In this document: one piece after another, positions 43,203-51,906 of the stretch
Layout of the letters: every line of letters begins with the position of its first letter
How positions within the stretch are numbered: the first letter of the stretch is position 1
Assembly: GCA_024711325.1 (NCBI GenBank)
Contig: JANJTC010000004.1
Location: 186,001 to 250,000, forward strand
DNA from: Bacteriovoracaceae bacterium
Lineage (GTDB): Bacteria > Bdellovibrionota > Bacteriovoracia > Bacteriovoracales > Bacteriovoracaceae
Direction of reading: 5' to 3'
Length of the DNA stretch: 64,000 bases
Notes under the pieces: model-generated
What the model saw: only the letters and a program-made list of their open reading frames with translations
What the model was told of the DNA's origin: nothing
Databases searched by the model: none
Program-made: the position numbers and the translations under genes

Positions 43203-43929
43203 AAAAGTATTATTGAGAAATTCTTTGGCCAAAATTATGATTGAAGAAATTGCTACACTGAATGACTTGGTGAGCCGTTATTCTCACCCTAACATCACTC
43301 ACAAATCTGATGGCTCTCCGGTTACAGAATTGGATCTTGCCCTTTCGGCCCAAATTGAACTGCTAATGGAAGAGCATTTTCCGAATACCACTTTCTACTC
43401 TGAAGAAAAATTCTCGAGCTGGAGCTTTCCTTTATTGGCGCTTGATCCATTAGATGGGACCCGTGAATACATTGAGGGGCGAGATGATTGGGCCATTTCC
43501 ATTGGAGTTTTCCCCACTGAAAAGTTTCAGGGGGATGGTTGGATCTATAATCCCAAAACAGGGGAATGTTTTAGTGAAGTTCCGAAACAGGATTTCATTG
43601 ATAAAAGCACATACTGTGGAGAGGTCTCGCGCTCAGAGTGGAAAAGCGGATTATTTAATCACCAAGAGTCCGAAAAATTTAAACTTAAGGCCGTTGGAAG
43701 TATTGCGTATAAATTGGGAAGACTTTCAGCAGGAAAAAGTGATTTTGTAGTGAGCCTTCGTCCAAAAAATATCTGGGATATAGCTGGGGGAACCATACTT
43801 TGCCAGAAGGCCGGTTTTAAGTTCTATTCCCAAGGTAGGGAGGTTACTTCCGTGCAGAAGCTTTATCAACCACCTTTGATTTGGTGTCACGAGGAACTTT
43901 TTTTGGAACTTTCAGAGATTTATCCTTAG
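43195..43929 (+). CDS. Inositol monophosphatase/CysQ family phosphatase
   Basis: The 244-residue Mg-dependent phosphatase has SDGSPVTELD, YSEE, the metal motif LDPLDGTREYI and the C-terminal NIWDIAGG. The combination resembles 3'(2'),5'-bisphosphate nucleotidase CysQ, which recycles the sulfate-assimilation by-product PAP, but inositol phosphatases share the motifs. Start is GTG at 43195 with AGGAAGG upstream. Its last 86 bases overlap the 3' end of nth on the other strand. Confidence 0.85.
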   Translation: MDKKVLLRNSLAKIMIEEIATLNDLVSRYSHPNITHKSDGSPVTELDLALSAQIELLMEEHFPNTTFYSEEKFSSWSFPLLALDPLDGTREYIEGRDDWAISIGVFPTEKFQGDGWIYNPKTGECFSEVPKQDFIDKSTYCGEVSRSEWKSGLFNHQESEKFKLKAVGSIAYKLGRLSAGKSDFVVSLRPKNIWDIAGGTILCQKAGFKFYSQGREVTSVQKLYQPPLIWCHEELFLELSEIYP

Positions 43930-44548
43930 CTGCGCAGACATCTTTAAGATTGCACAAGTCACATTGAGGCCTGCGAGCAATACATGTCCTTCTTCCTAAA
44001 AAGATCAAGAGATGAGACAAATCGGTCCATTGTTCGTTAGGGAAAAGCTTCATCAGATCTATTTCAACTTTTACGGGATCAGTTTGTTTAGTCAGACCCA
44101 AAAGATGGGCAGTTCTTTTTACATGGGTATCCACAACAATGCCGGTATTAATATTAAAGGCATTACCTAGTACGACGTTGGCCGTCTTGCGTCCCACTCC
44201 TGGTAGTTCACTAAGTTCCTCTACGCTTCTAGGAATTTCTCCTTGATGTTTATCCATCAGCATTTGAGCACAACCAATGAGACTCTTACTTTTGTTACGA
44301 AAAAAATTAATGGATTTAATAACTTCTTCTACATCGGCAAGTTCGGCACGAGCGAGTTTTTGGGGTGTTGGATACTTTTTAAATAAAGCTGGAGTGACCA
44401 TATTTACTCTGACATCTGTACATTGAGCAGAGAGGATGGTTGCTAGCAAGAGTTCATATGGATTCGAGTGATTCAACTCACAATGGGCATCAGGGTGAAC
44501 TTTTTTCAGTCTTTCATAAACGACGGCAGCTAATTCAGTTTTTTTCAT
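43844..44548 (-). CDS. nth: Endonuclease III
   Basis: A base-excision DNA glycosylase/lyase for oxidised pyrimidines. The 234 residues contain TDVRVNMVTPALF, the helix-hairpin-helix LPGVGRKTANVVLGNAF with the catalytic Lys, VVDTHVKRTAHLLGL with the catalytic Asp, and the Fe-S ligands Cys-x6-Cys-x2-Cys-x5-Cys near 190-207. A basic tail of about 27 residues follows, and this tail is the part that overlaps the neighbouring gene. Transcription may start at the ATG itself. Confidence 0.95.
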   Translation of the reverse strand: MKKTELAAVVYERLKKVHPDAHCELNHSNPYELLLATILSAQCTDVRVNMVTPALFKKYPTPQKLARAELADVEEVIKSINFFRNKSKSLIGCAQMLMDKHQGEIPRSVEELSELPGVGRKTANVVLGNAFNINTGIVVDTHVKRTAHLLGLTKQTDPVKVEIDLMKLFPNEQWTDLSHLLIFLGRRTCIARRPQCDLCNLKDVCAAKDKSLKVPKKVPRDTKSKVVDKASARK

Positions 44549-44602
44549 AGGCCAATTCTAGCAAAGTTGGCCTATTTCATCAAAGCTTGCTATTAAGGCA
44601 AC
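44549..44602. promoter_or_regulatory. Overlapping divergent nth/rlmE promoters with inverted repeat
   Basis: For nth (minus): -35 TTGATG at 44583-44578, 17-base spacer, -10 TAGAAT at 44560-44555, then 6 bases to the ATG. For rlmE (plus): TTGGCC 44567-44572, 18-base spacer, TATTAA 44591-44596, then 6 bases to the ATG. Both imply transcripts starting at or next to the start codon. AGGCCAA (44549-44555) and TTGGCCT (44567-44573) are exact inverted repeats flanking the nth -10, a possible operator. Confidence 0.5.
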
Positions 44603-45199
44603 ATGAGCAATTTTAAAGTTAAAGATCATTATTTTAATAAAGCAAAGAGTGAGAACTTCCTTGCCCGAAGTGTTTATAAGCTTGAAGAGATAGATGAAAA
44701 ATACAAGATCTTAAGGCCCGGAATGCAAGTTGTTGACTTCGGTTATCACCCAGGCTCATGGATACAGTATACAAGTCGGGTTATAGGTGATGATGGATTG
44801 GTAGTCGGAATCGATATCCGCGAACTTAATAAGAAGCTTGCCGGGATCAAAAACGTTCGAGTGTATGAAAAAGACATCTTTGATATTCACGATCTTACCC
44901 AGTTGGGGGTCAGTGGGCAGTTTGATGTAGTTTTGTCTGACATGGCGCCAAACACCACGGGGATTAAGTCTTTGGATCAGGACCGCAGTCTTAACTTAGT
45001 GGAATCAGTCTTTGGCTTACTTCCAAAGTTTTTAAAACCAGGTGGAAACTTCGTCATTAAGGTATTTGATTCACAACATGCTCAGAACTTCCTCAAGGAA
45101 CAAAAGAACCTGTTCAAAGAGTTCCAATATTTAAAGCCCAAATCTACCAGAAGTATCAGTAAAGAATTTTTTGTCATTGGAAAGAACTTTAAGGCATAA
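44603..45199 (+). CDS. rlmE: 23S rRNA 2'-O-methyltransferase RlmE (FtsJ/RrmJ)
   Basis: RlmE methylates U2552 in the 23S A-loop. The 198 residues have the catalytic tetrad of the family: Lys in RSVYKLEEI, Asp in LSDMAPNTTG, Lys in FVIKVFDS and Glu in ISKEFFVIG. The SAM-binding motif is VVDFGYHPGSW, where the usual Gly of LGAAPGGW-type sequences is altered to YHPGSW. It is divergent from nth. Confidence 0.92.
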   Translation: MSNFKVKDHYFNKAKSENFLARSVYKLEEIDEKYKILRPGMQVVDFGYHPGSWIQYTSRVIGDDGLVVGIDIRELNKKLAGIKNVRVYEKDIFDIHDLTQLGVSGQFDVVLSDMAPNTTGIKSLDQDRSLNLVESVFGLLPKFLKPGGNFVIKVFDSQHAQNFLKEQKNLFKEFQYLKPKSTRSISKEFFVIGKNFKA

Positions 45200-45206
45200 T
45201 GCTTTC

Positions 45207-46457
45207 ATGGTTTTTAAGGATTTAAACCGCAAAGCATGGCTAGTGCTTTGCCTCTTAGTATTATCTACTTTCCCTGCTTGGGGGAATCTCAATTTTATTA
45301 AGGATAATACTCTATTTTCAGCGCCAACTGTTACATCCGAAAAGTCAGTTCAAGAATCTGATGATTTTCAGAAGATTCTTTCTGATCATCAGGATTGGAA
45401 TGAGCAAATTGATTACGATAGTTCTAAGTATGATGTTCAATATACATTCAACTCCGAACTTGAAGAATTTATCAAAAAACAACTTTCGCTTTATCGCCCT
45501 GATTATACTTCGGTTGTTGTGATGGATAATGAAACCGGCCATATACTGGCAGCGGTTGACTACTCTCGTAAGAAACAGGTATTTGGCCGTGATCTAGCCT
45601 TTACTAACACACATCCTGCCGCCAGTATCTTTAAGGTCATTACTGCTGCTGATCTTTTAGAAAATACTCATATAAATACTGATACTGAATTTCACTTCAC
45701 TGGTCGCTCTACCACTTTGTATAAGCATCAGCTTAAAGAACCAGTTGGCCGTCAAAGATGGATTAGAAGTCTTGATTTGAAGAAGGCATTTGCTACTTCT
45801 AACAATGTTATTTTCGGTAGAACGGCCATTGAGAATTTGACTCCAGCTGGTTTGAAGAAAATGGCAGAAAAGTTTGGCTTTAACAAAAAGCTTGTTGAAG
45901 GTGTTAATTTAGCACCCTCTGTTTTTAATCTGGCCCAGGATCAATATAATCTGGCCGAGTTCTCTTCTGGTCTAAATCGTCATACGCTCATGAGTCCAGT
46001 TCATGGAGCGGTTATAGCCTCTGTGGTTGCAAATGGTGGTGTCCTCCGTCATCCCATCGTAATCAAGTCATTGGTTGGTTTAAACGATAAAAAAACTATT
46101 TTTCCTCCTTTGAAAAAGGATGAGGTCGTACTCACTCCTCGAACCAGTGAAGATCTTCGAACCTTATTTATGGGAACCATCACGGAAGGTACCGCACGAT
46201 CTTCTTTTAGAAGAAGTAAGTACTTACTTGAGAAATTGGAAATTGGTGGCAAAACTGGTAGCCTTACCGGTGGTGAGCCTTATGGTAAGCGGGATTGGTT
46301 TGTCAGTTACGCTAAATCAATAGAAGATAAGCATGATAAGGGTATCTCAATTTGTGTTATGATCGTTAATCAGAAGAAGTGGTATATCAAATCACCACTC
46401 TTAGCTAAAAACATCATGGAATACTATTATTCAACCCTTTTTCCGCAAAAAAAATAA
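45207..46457 (+). CDS. Small exported penicillin-binding transpeptidase
   Basis: From the ATG at 45207 the protein is 416 residues. It has an N-terminal signal or anchor (about 8-27, ending FPAWG), a polar linker, then a penicillin-binding transpeptidase domain. The motifs are Ser140-I-F-Lys143, Ser198-N-Asn200 and Lys349-T-Gly351. There is no class B pedestal domain and no glycosyltransferase domain, so it is a minimal transpeptidase or carboxypeptidase acting in the periplasm. It is distinct from the FtsI in the dcw cluster. An in-frame upstream start inside rlmE is unlikely. Confidence 0.82.
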   Translation: MVFKDLNRKAWLVLCLLVLSTFPAWGNLNFIKDNTLFSAPTVTSEKSVQESDDFQKILSDHQDWNEQIDYDSSKYDVQYTFNSELEEFIKKQLSLYRPDYTSVVVMDNETGHILAAVDYSRKKQVFGRDLAFTNTHPAASIFKVITAADLLENTHINTDTEFHFTGRSTTLYKHQLKEPVGRQRWIRSLDLKKAFATSNNVIFGRTAIENLTPAGLKKMAEKFGFNKKLVEGVNLAPSVFNLAQDQYNLAEFSSGLNRHTLMSPVHGAVIASVVANGGVLRHPIVIKSLVGLNDKKTIFPPLKKDEVVLTPRTSEDLRTLFMGTITEGTARSSFRRSKYLLEKLEIGGKTGSLTGGEPYGKRDWFVSYAKSIEDKHDKGISICVMIVNQKKWYIKSPLLAKNIMEYYYSTLFPQKK

Positions 46458-46469
46458 AAGGTGGACTCG

Positions 46470-47273
46470 ATGGAAGAAAATTCAAATCCTGAGGCAGTGC
46501 AAACTGTTAATCCTCAGGAGACGGCCGGTGCAGCTGCTCCTTTAATCTCTAAAAAAGATAAGTTTATAAAGGAAGTAAAGTCATTCACGCTGATCATTCT
46601 CTCGGTATTGGTGTTTAGATCAGTACTGTTTGAGCCCTTTAAGATTCCTTCCGGGTCAATGATTCCAACTTTGCTCATTGGTGATTTTATTCTGGTAAAT
46701 AAATTTTCCTATGGATTCAAAGTTCCTTTTAGTGACTGGTTTACTGACCCTGTTTATTTAACTGGACCAGAACAGCCTGAAAGAGGTGATGTAGTTGTCT
46801 TTAAGTATCCCAAGGACACTAACCTTAATTATATTAAGCGAGTTATTGGTTTGCCAGGGGACACCATTGAAGTGATCGATAAAGTCGTTTACGTCAATAA
46901 TAGGCCAATAGAAACTAAAGAAATCGATGGCAAAAAAATTCTGGAAGATATGGATGATCGCTATAAGGCTTACCAGTTTAAGTTTATGGAAACTAAAACT
47001 GGAGATCAAACCCATGTGACTCAGGTCGATATGGGTAATGATTATTTTGCCAATTACTATAAGTTCACGGTTCCTAAGGATAATTATTTTGTCATGGGTG
47101 ATAACCGTGACTTCTCAGCTGATTCGCGCCGTTGGGGCACGGTTCCTTTTGGTCATATTAAGGGCAAGGCGATTATGATTTGGTTCTCGCTTTCCGTGCC
47201 TTGGCCTTGGAGCGAGGATGAACAGGAATCATGGAAATTTAGACCATGGCGTATTGGTAAATTAATTGATTAA
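46470..47273 (+). CDS. lepB: Signal peptidase I
   Basis: LepB removes signal peptides at the inner membrane. From the ATG at 46470 it is 267 residues; AAGGTGG sits at the right distance, and the GTG at 46461 is less likely. It has a polar N-terminus, one membrane segment (about 33-50), the catalytic Ser63 in PSGSMIPTLL, the general-base Lys123 in YIKRVIGLPGD, and MGDNRDFSADSRRWG. It follows the small transpeptidase gene and ends at a strong terminator. Confidence 0.95.
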   Translation: MEENSNPEAVQTVNPQETAGAAAPLISKKDKFIKEVKSFTLIILSVLVFRSVLFEPFKIPSGSMIPTLLIGDFILVNKFSYGFKVPFSDWFTDPVYLTGPEQPERGDVVVFKYPKDTNLNYIKRVIGLPGDTIEVIDKVVYVNNRPIETKEIDGKKILEDMDDRYKAYQFKFMETKTGDQTHVTQVDMGNDYFANYYKFTVPKDNYFVMGDNRDFSADSRRWGTVPFGHIKGKAIMIWFSLSVPWPWSEDEQESWKFRPWRIGKLID

Positions 47274-47301
47274 AAAAGGCCCTCTCATGAGGGCCTTTTT
47301 T
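47274..47301. terminator. Bidirectional terminator between lepB and mutS2
   Basis: An A run, GGCCCTC (47278-47284), loop TCAT, GAGGGCC (47289-47295), then six Ts. The A run mirrors the T run, so it can terminate both converging genes, whose stop codons flank it directly. Confidence 0.9.
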
Positions 47302-49666
47302 ATTTTAAGGTAATTTTAGTTTCTCCATCATTCCCGCTTTCAGGTGTTCCCGCTTGAAAATCTCTGGAACGCTTTAAATAGTCTCTGAGCCAGTTTTTTA
47401 ATACTCCATCCCCATGCCCATGAATAATACTCAAATAAGGAACATCCCCGGACAGAAGATCTCCTAAGGCTTTTTCGATTAAGTTTTGGAATTCGGATAA
47501 GCGCATCCCTCGGACATCAAACTCTAGTTGGCTATTAGAAGTTTTGGCAAAGCTTACCGAAACATTTGCTCTCACAGGTGAACGTTTAGATCGTCCAAGA
47601 GTATGAACAGGAACAGTCATTTTGATCGGCCCTTTGGCGATGGTAATTTCTTTCCTGCGAGGATCTACTACCTGGACAGTAAATTCTTTTTTTAAAAGAT
47701 AAGAATAAACAATATCTCCAGGTTTTACATGCTCAATATTCAGATCTCCTGAAGGAACAACATCTTCCTGCACGGGTTGAATGCCTCTTAATTTATCCAG
47801 CTGAGTTTTATACTGATGAGATCTTTCATCGATACGTTTAACCTTCTGGATTTCGTTCCTCCTGGCCTCTTCAACCAAGGAACGGGCCTCATTTAGTATC
47901 TTATCGACTTCTTGACGAGCACGATTGATTTCTTCCTTCATCTTTAAATTCAGGATTCCTTCCATTGCACCTTTTTGATTCTTTAATTCTATTTCCAGTT
48001 GTCGGTTGGATTGCAGAACTTTGTCGAGTTCGATTTGTTTTTGAGACACCTTCTGCAGTAAGGTTTCATAACTCACATTCTTATCACTTAAATGTGAAAG
48101 GGCCTTAGACGGTACATCATGAACCTCCGGATGCCCTTGAGATATTATTTTAAAAATATCAATCGCCATTGAGGCACCGGGAGTGCCCCATTGAATCTTA
48201 TATGTAGGTTTCATACTGGTGGTATCAAAGCCAACATGGCATGAAATGTAATTTCGGTCCTGATGAATCAATGTTTTAAACATTTGATGGTGAGTGGAAA
48301 CTACAATATGAGAAATAGACCTTTTATGTAGTTCATCAAAATAAGCTAGAGATAAAGCTGATGCTTCATCGGATGAGGTTGAATTGAAGATTTCATCAAT
48401 CAAAATCAGGTTTGAGGGGAGAATATTTTCCATGAGTTCAATATAGTTTTTAACTTCACCAGAGAATGAACTTAGACCAGTCTTTAAATCCTGGAGATCG
48501 TTTCCAAAATAGAACAGGCCCTCATAAGGGAACATCTCTGCTTCAGCAGCAGGGACAAAAAATCCATGATAAAAAAGTAAATAGGCTAAAGTTACTGACT
48601 TAAGGAAGACTGTTTTTCCTCCCGTATTCGGTCCAGAAATAACAATTCCATGATCTCGTGACTGACAATCGACATTGTTCTTCACGGGATTCTTTATCAA
48701 GGGATGGAATAATTGGGTGAATTTAAAGCCGGGGTTTGACCGAATAGAAGGACATTCCAGACTATAACGTTGAGAGAAGTCTGTTTTAGCGAGATAAAAG
48801 TCGATACGCTTTATTAAGATCAATGAATCACGGATGAGAGGAGAAAATTCATTGAGCTGACGAGAAAACTTTATTGCCAGTTGATTGATTAATTCATCAA
48901 TTTTAGCAATGAGTTCAAGTCTGCGATTACAAGCATCTCGCACTTCAAATGGTTCAACAAATAACGTCTGACCAGATTCCGATCTCGAAACAATAAGTCC
49001 TATGTCTGACCGGTAGGAATCAGATCTGACAGGAACAACAAACCGATCATAATGAACATCATAACTATTATACTGAAGAAACTTTTGGTGGGTCGGTTGA
49101 TTGATCCAGTCCTGAACGGTTTTTCGAATTCGATCTTCTAGTTCCCGTAGTCTTTGATTGAGTTCGGCGAGTTGTGGGTGTCGGTCGTAATGAACTTCAC
49201 CGGAACTATCTACCAAATGCCGGAATTCCCTTAAAAACTTACGTTGTACGGGTTGAAAATCAAGAGAAGCAATTGCCTGAAATTCAGGTAGCTTAAAGTC
49301 TGGTAAGTCCTGCTTAATAAATAATGTACTTTCAACCAGGAGAGTTACTTTATTTAATTCACCAAAAGAGAGCACTCCCTCTTTCACCATGTGGTTAATG
49401 TGCCTATCCAAAGAATTATCTTCAGGTAGTTTGCTTATAAGTTGGCTAAACACCTGCCGATAGTCATCCTTGAACTCTTGCAAGTAAGTCCTGGTACGGA
49501 TGAGCTCTTCTGCCAGTTCGTCCCAGCGTCCCAGAAAAAGGTGTTCTGTGAGTTCCTTCTTATTACTCTCAAAATAAGCAAATTGAGCTATAATACCTGA
49601 AAGGACATCCCATTCGACCTGTGTGTGGTGCACAGAATGTTGAGTGGTAATAAGATTAATCGTCAT
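47300..49666 (-). CDS. mutS2: MutS2 family ATPase with Smr domain (RqcU-type)
   Basis: The 788-residue protein lacks mismatch-recognition domains and has the MutS core and clamp. Its ATPase is shown by VISGPNTGGKTVFLKSVTLA, ILIDEIFNSTSSDEASALS and VSTHHQMFK. A coiled coil, a KOW-like region and a C-terminal Smr domain (EFDVRGMRLSEFQ, IIHGHGDGVLKNWL) follow. In Bacillus, MutS2 recognises collided ribosomes and splits them. I prefer the ATG at 49666 over a TTG at 49675. The start codon touches the rqcH start head to head. Confidence 0.93.
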   Translation of the reverse strand: MTINLITTQHSVHHTQVEWDVLSGIIAQFAYFESNKKELTEHLFLGRWDELAEELIRTRTYLQEFKDDYRQVFSQLISKLPEDNSLDRHINHMVKEGVLSFGELNKVTLLVESTLFIKQDLPDFKLPEFQAIASLDFQPVQRKFLREFRHLVDSSGEVHYDRHPQLAELNQRLRELEDRIRKTVQDWINQPTHQKFLQYNSYDVHYDRFVVPVRSDSYRSDIGLIVSRSESGQTLFVEPFEVRDACNRRLELIAKIDELINQLAIKFSRQLNEFSPLIRDSLILIKRIDFYLAKTDFSQRYSLECPSIRSNPGFKFTQLFHPLIKNPVKNNVDCQSRDHGIVISGPNTGGKTVFLKSVTLAYLLFYHGFFVPAAEAEMFPYEGLFYFGNDLQDLKTGLSSFSGEVKNYIELMENILPSNLILIDEIFNSTSSDEASALSLAYFDELHKRSISHIVVSTHHQMFKTLIHQDRNYISCHVGFDTTSMKPTYKIQWGTPGASMAIDIFKIISQGHPEVHDVPSKALSHLSDKNVSYETLLQKVSQKQIELDKVLQSNRQLEIELKNQKGAMEGILNLKMKEEINRARQEVDKILNEARSLVEEARRNEIQKVKRIDERSHQYKTQLDKLRGIQPVQEDVVPSGDLNIEHVKPGDIVYSYLLKKEFTVQVVDPRRKEITIAKGPIKMTVPVHTLGRSKRSPVRANVSVSFAKTSNSQLEFDVRGMRLSEFQNLIEKALGDLLSGDVPYLSIIHGHGDGVLKNWLRDYLKRSRDFQAGTPESGNDGETKITLK

Positions 49667-51001
49667 ATGATCCAATATTATCTTGATTTAGAAACACAGG
49701 TCAAAAATATCAAAGAAAAGTCGCTCTCCCAAGGGCAAATCCAGAAACTTTATAGTACTGCATACTATATATCTATTTCAGTTCGCGCCCCGGGCAAGAC
49801 CTGGCATCTTTATTTTGGCAGGGGTTCAGGGTATGAAGGACTATGGTTACATGATTCTCCTCCACCCGCGACCTTGAGAAGAAAAGATAATTTTCTGGAG
49901 TATTTAAGAAGGCATTTATCTTCATGCAGTTTTTTGGATGTAAGTCTGGATAAGTTTGATCGAGTAGTGAAGTTGACCTATCAGAAATTTGGCGAGGTGC
50001 AATCTTTCTTATGGTTTTGGCGAGGTCGTAAACTTTATTTTCTCCATCACTATCAAGATCAACCGGAAACTCCCTTTAAGTTACTTTTAAGCTGGCGAGG
50101 AAAAGCTTTTGCTCCAGGCGAAGAGCTATTGGACTTATTTGAGTACTTTGATGAAATTGGTCGGCACCATGATATGAATCACGATATTTCTTCTCCGGAA
50201 TTACATTCCATGGATAAATTACTCCACGACGAACTCAATGCTTCCCAGCTAAAGGATGTCACTTCGACTCCTACATTTTTACAAAGGAAAAAGGAGAATA
50301 TTGAAGGTGATCTTAGGAAAACCCTCCAATGGGAAAAATTGCAATCCATTCTAGATAAGAACGAAACCTTGGATCACATCTATGAGCTTAAAGTAGGTGA
50401 TCATAAAATAAAATTTGAAGGTGAGTTGAATCCTTATGAAAGAAGAAACCTTCTCTTTCAAAAGATAAAAAAATTAAAGCGTGGAGAAACAATTCTTAAA
50501 GAGCGTTTAGGAAACGTTGTGGAACAATTGGCAGGAAAAAATCTAACTAAGCCCCGTCAGTCCCAGATACCCATGATCAGGCCTATCTGGGGAGAAGAAA
50601 AAAAACCCCTGATAATGACCCCTAAGAAATCTGAGGATGAGTATAAGGTATTTGTTTTGGATGGATATCAAATAGGAATTGGATTGAATGCTCAAGGAAA
50701 TGACCAACTTAGAAATCGTTGGGCCTCCAAGGAGGACCATTGGATTCATTTAGAAGGTTTAAAAAGCACACATGGGATTATAAAGTTAAATAGTGCCCAG
50801 TCGATAAGCTCAGAGATCTTAAATTTAGGGGCATCAATAGTTGCCCATTTTTCTCATTTTAATGCTGATTGGATACCTATTATCTACACCCAGGTGAAAA
50901 ATTTGAAAGGTGTTTCCGGAGCAGCAGGTATGGTAACATACAAAAAAGAAAAACATCTCAAATGTCCTAAAGTAAATTTGGATCATTTGATCAAGGAATA
51001 A
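49667..51001 (+). CDS. rqcH: RqcH/NFACT family ribosome quality control factor
   Basis: RqcH binds split 50S subunits with a stuck peptidyl-tRNA and adds alanine tails. From the ATG at 49667 the protein is 444 residues, shorter than the usual 550-580. The NFACT-N region has the functionally critical Asp98-Arg99 (KFDRVVKL). A helical middle (NPYERRNLLFQKIKKLKRG) and an NFACT-R domain follow, with GYQIGIGLNAQGNDQLRNRW, EDHWIHLEG and SGAAGMVTYKKEKHL. Upstream in-frame starts at 49625 and 49637 exist but would run into mutS2. No strong ribosome binding site is seen. Confidence 0.85.
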   Translation: MIQYYLDLETQVKNIKEKSLSQGQIQKLYSTAYYISISVRAPGKTWHLYFGRGSGYEGLWLHDSPPPATLRRKDNFLEYLRRHLSSCSFLDVSLDKFDRVVKLTYQKFGEVQSFLWFWRGRKLYFLHHYQDQPETPFKLLLSWRGKAFAPGEELLDLFEYFDEIGRHHDMNHDISSPELHSMDKLLHDELNASQLKDVTSTPTFLQRKKENIEGDLRKTLQWEKLQSILDKNETLDHIYELKVGDHKIKFEGELNPYERRNLLFQKIKKLKRGETILKERLGNVVEQLAGKNLTKPRQSQIPMIRPIWGEEKKPLIMTPKKSEDEYKVFVLDGYQIGIGLNAQGNDQLRNRWASKEDHWIHLEGLKSTHGIIKLNSAQSISSEILNLGASIVAHFSHFNADWIPIIYTQVKNLKGVSGAAGMVTYKKEKHLKCPKVNLDHLIKE

Positions 51002-51002
51002 A

Positions 51003-51809
51003 ATGAAGGCCCTACTTTGCTTTTTGCTACTCCTTTCTTCTGCTTATGCCCAAGATCCGTCATCCTATTTGAAAAATTTCGACTCAAAGATCTATTCTCT
51101 TAAAAGTAAGGGAATAAAAGACTTCGTGGTTGATATCGAAAATCCGAAATTGACCAAAAATCTTAATGATCAGCAATTGTTTGGAAAAGTTGAAGAACTT
51201 GTCTTTAGAGTATATTGGACAGCAAATCCAGAACGACTTGCTATTGAAGTTGTAGGTCTGCCACAAGGCTTTAAAGAAGTAAAAGAAGATCTTAAGATGG
51301 GAATTCTGGGGGTAGTAGAAAATTTAATACCGCAATCAATGGAGAAGAAATTTAACGGTTATAAGTTTGTGTCTGGCGCCAATGCTCGTGAAGTTATCGC
51401 CCAGGACACAACGGGAATTGCTCCTGTACCATCTTTCATTTTAAGGTTTGACGAGCAGGATAAATTGATGGAAGTCCGTGGTGTCAAACCAATCGGCACT
51501 CTAATAGTTAAACCGAAATACGAAAAAGAATCCTTCACTGATGGAAAGTTAGTCTTAAAAGAGCAGACAACGATGACCTCAGAAAATGGTCAAACCCTTA
51601 TCATGACAAAAGAGTTGGAATACGGAAATTCTCAAGGAATTGGTGTGTTGACAGAAGTGGAAGCTAGTACTGAGCATAAGACTTCACAAACAGAAGCTAG
51701 GCCAATGACTACGAAAGAGACCATAACCTTTAAGAACTATAAAATTAACTCGGGTGATGCCTTTAAATATTTCCTTGGGGAGTCAAAAGCCGCTCCTGAA
51801 AAAAAATAG
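51003..51809 (+). CDS. Secreted protein of unknown function
   Basis: The 268-residue protein has a signal peptide (MKALLCFLLLLSSAYA) with cleavage expected before QDP. The mature part is rich in beta strands and Lys/Glu and has no cysteine, so it is not a lipoprotein. I recognise no family; the pattern of long strands loosely recalls LolA-like folds. It begins one base after the rqcH stop with AAGGA upstream, so it is cotranscribed with rqcH. Confidence 0.7.
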   Translation: MKALLCFLLLLSSAYAQDPSSYLKNFDSKIYSLKSKGIKDFVVDIENPKLTKNLNDQQLFGKVEELVFRVYWTANPERLAIEVVGLPQGFKEVKEDLKMGILGVVENLIPQSMEKKFNGYKFVSGANAREVIAQDTTGIAPVPSFILRFDEQDKLMEVRGVKPIGTLIVKPKYEKESFTDGKLVLKEQTTMTSENGQTLIMTKELEYGNSQGIGVLTEVEASTEHKTSQTEARPMTTKETITFKNYKINSGDAFKYFLGESKAAPEKK

Positions 51810-51853
51810 TATCCGATCATTATAGTTTATTTGTTCCAAATCCTCCTTCTTTC

Positions 51854-51881
51854 TTGAGTGGTCTCAGTTACAAGTTATAAT
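51854..51881 (+). promoter_or_regulatory. Strong sigma-70-type promoter before rlmI
   Basis: TTGAGT (51854-51859), 16-base spacer, TATAAT (51876-51881), a perfect -10. The predicted start is near 51888, 19 bases before the GTG start. This separates the methyltransferase and Bat genes from the rqcH unit. Confidence 0.65.
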
Positions 51882-51906
51882 AATTAAATAACTTTGTAGG
51901 TGTAAC

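Noticed and set aside
45171-45206. Upstream in-frame start of the small transpeptidase within rlmE
   Set aside because: It would put a polar stretch before the signal peptide; the ATG at 45207 gives a normal export signal.
49625-49666. Longer rqcH starting at GTG 49625 or ATG 49637
   Set aside because: The extra residues are unlike RqcH N-termini, there is no ribosome binding site, and the ATG at 49667 puts the key Asp-Arg at 98-99 as in known RqcH.
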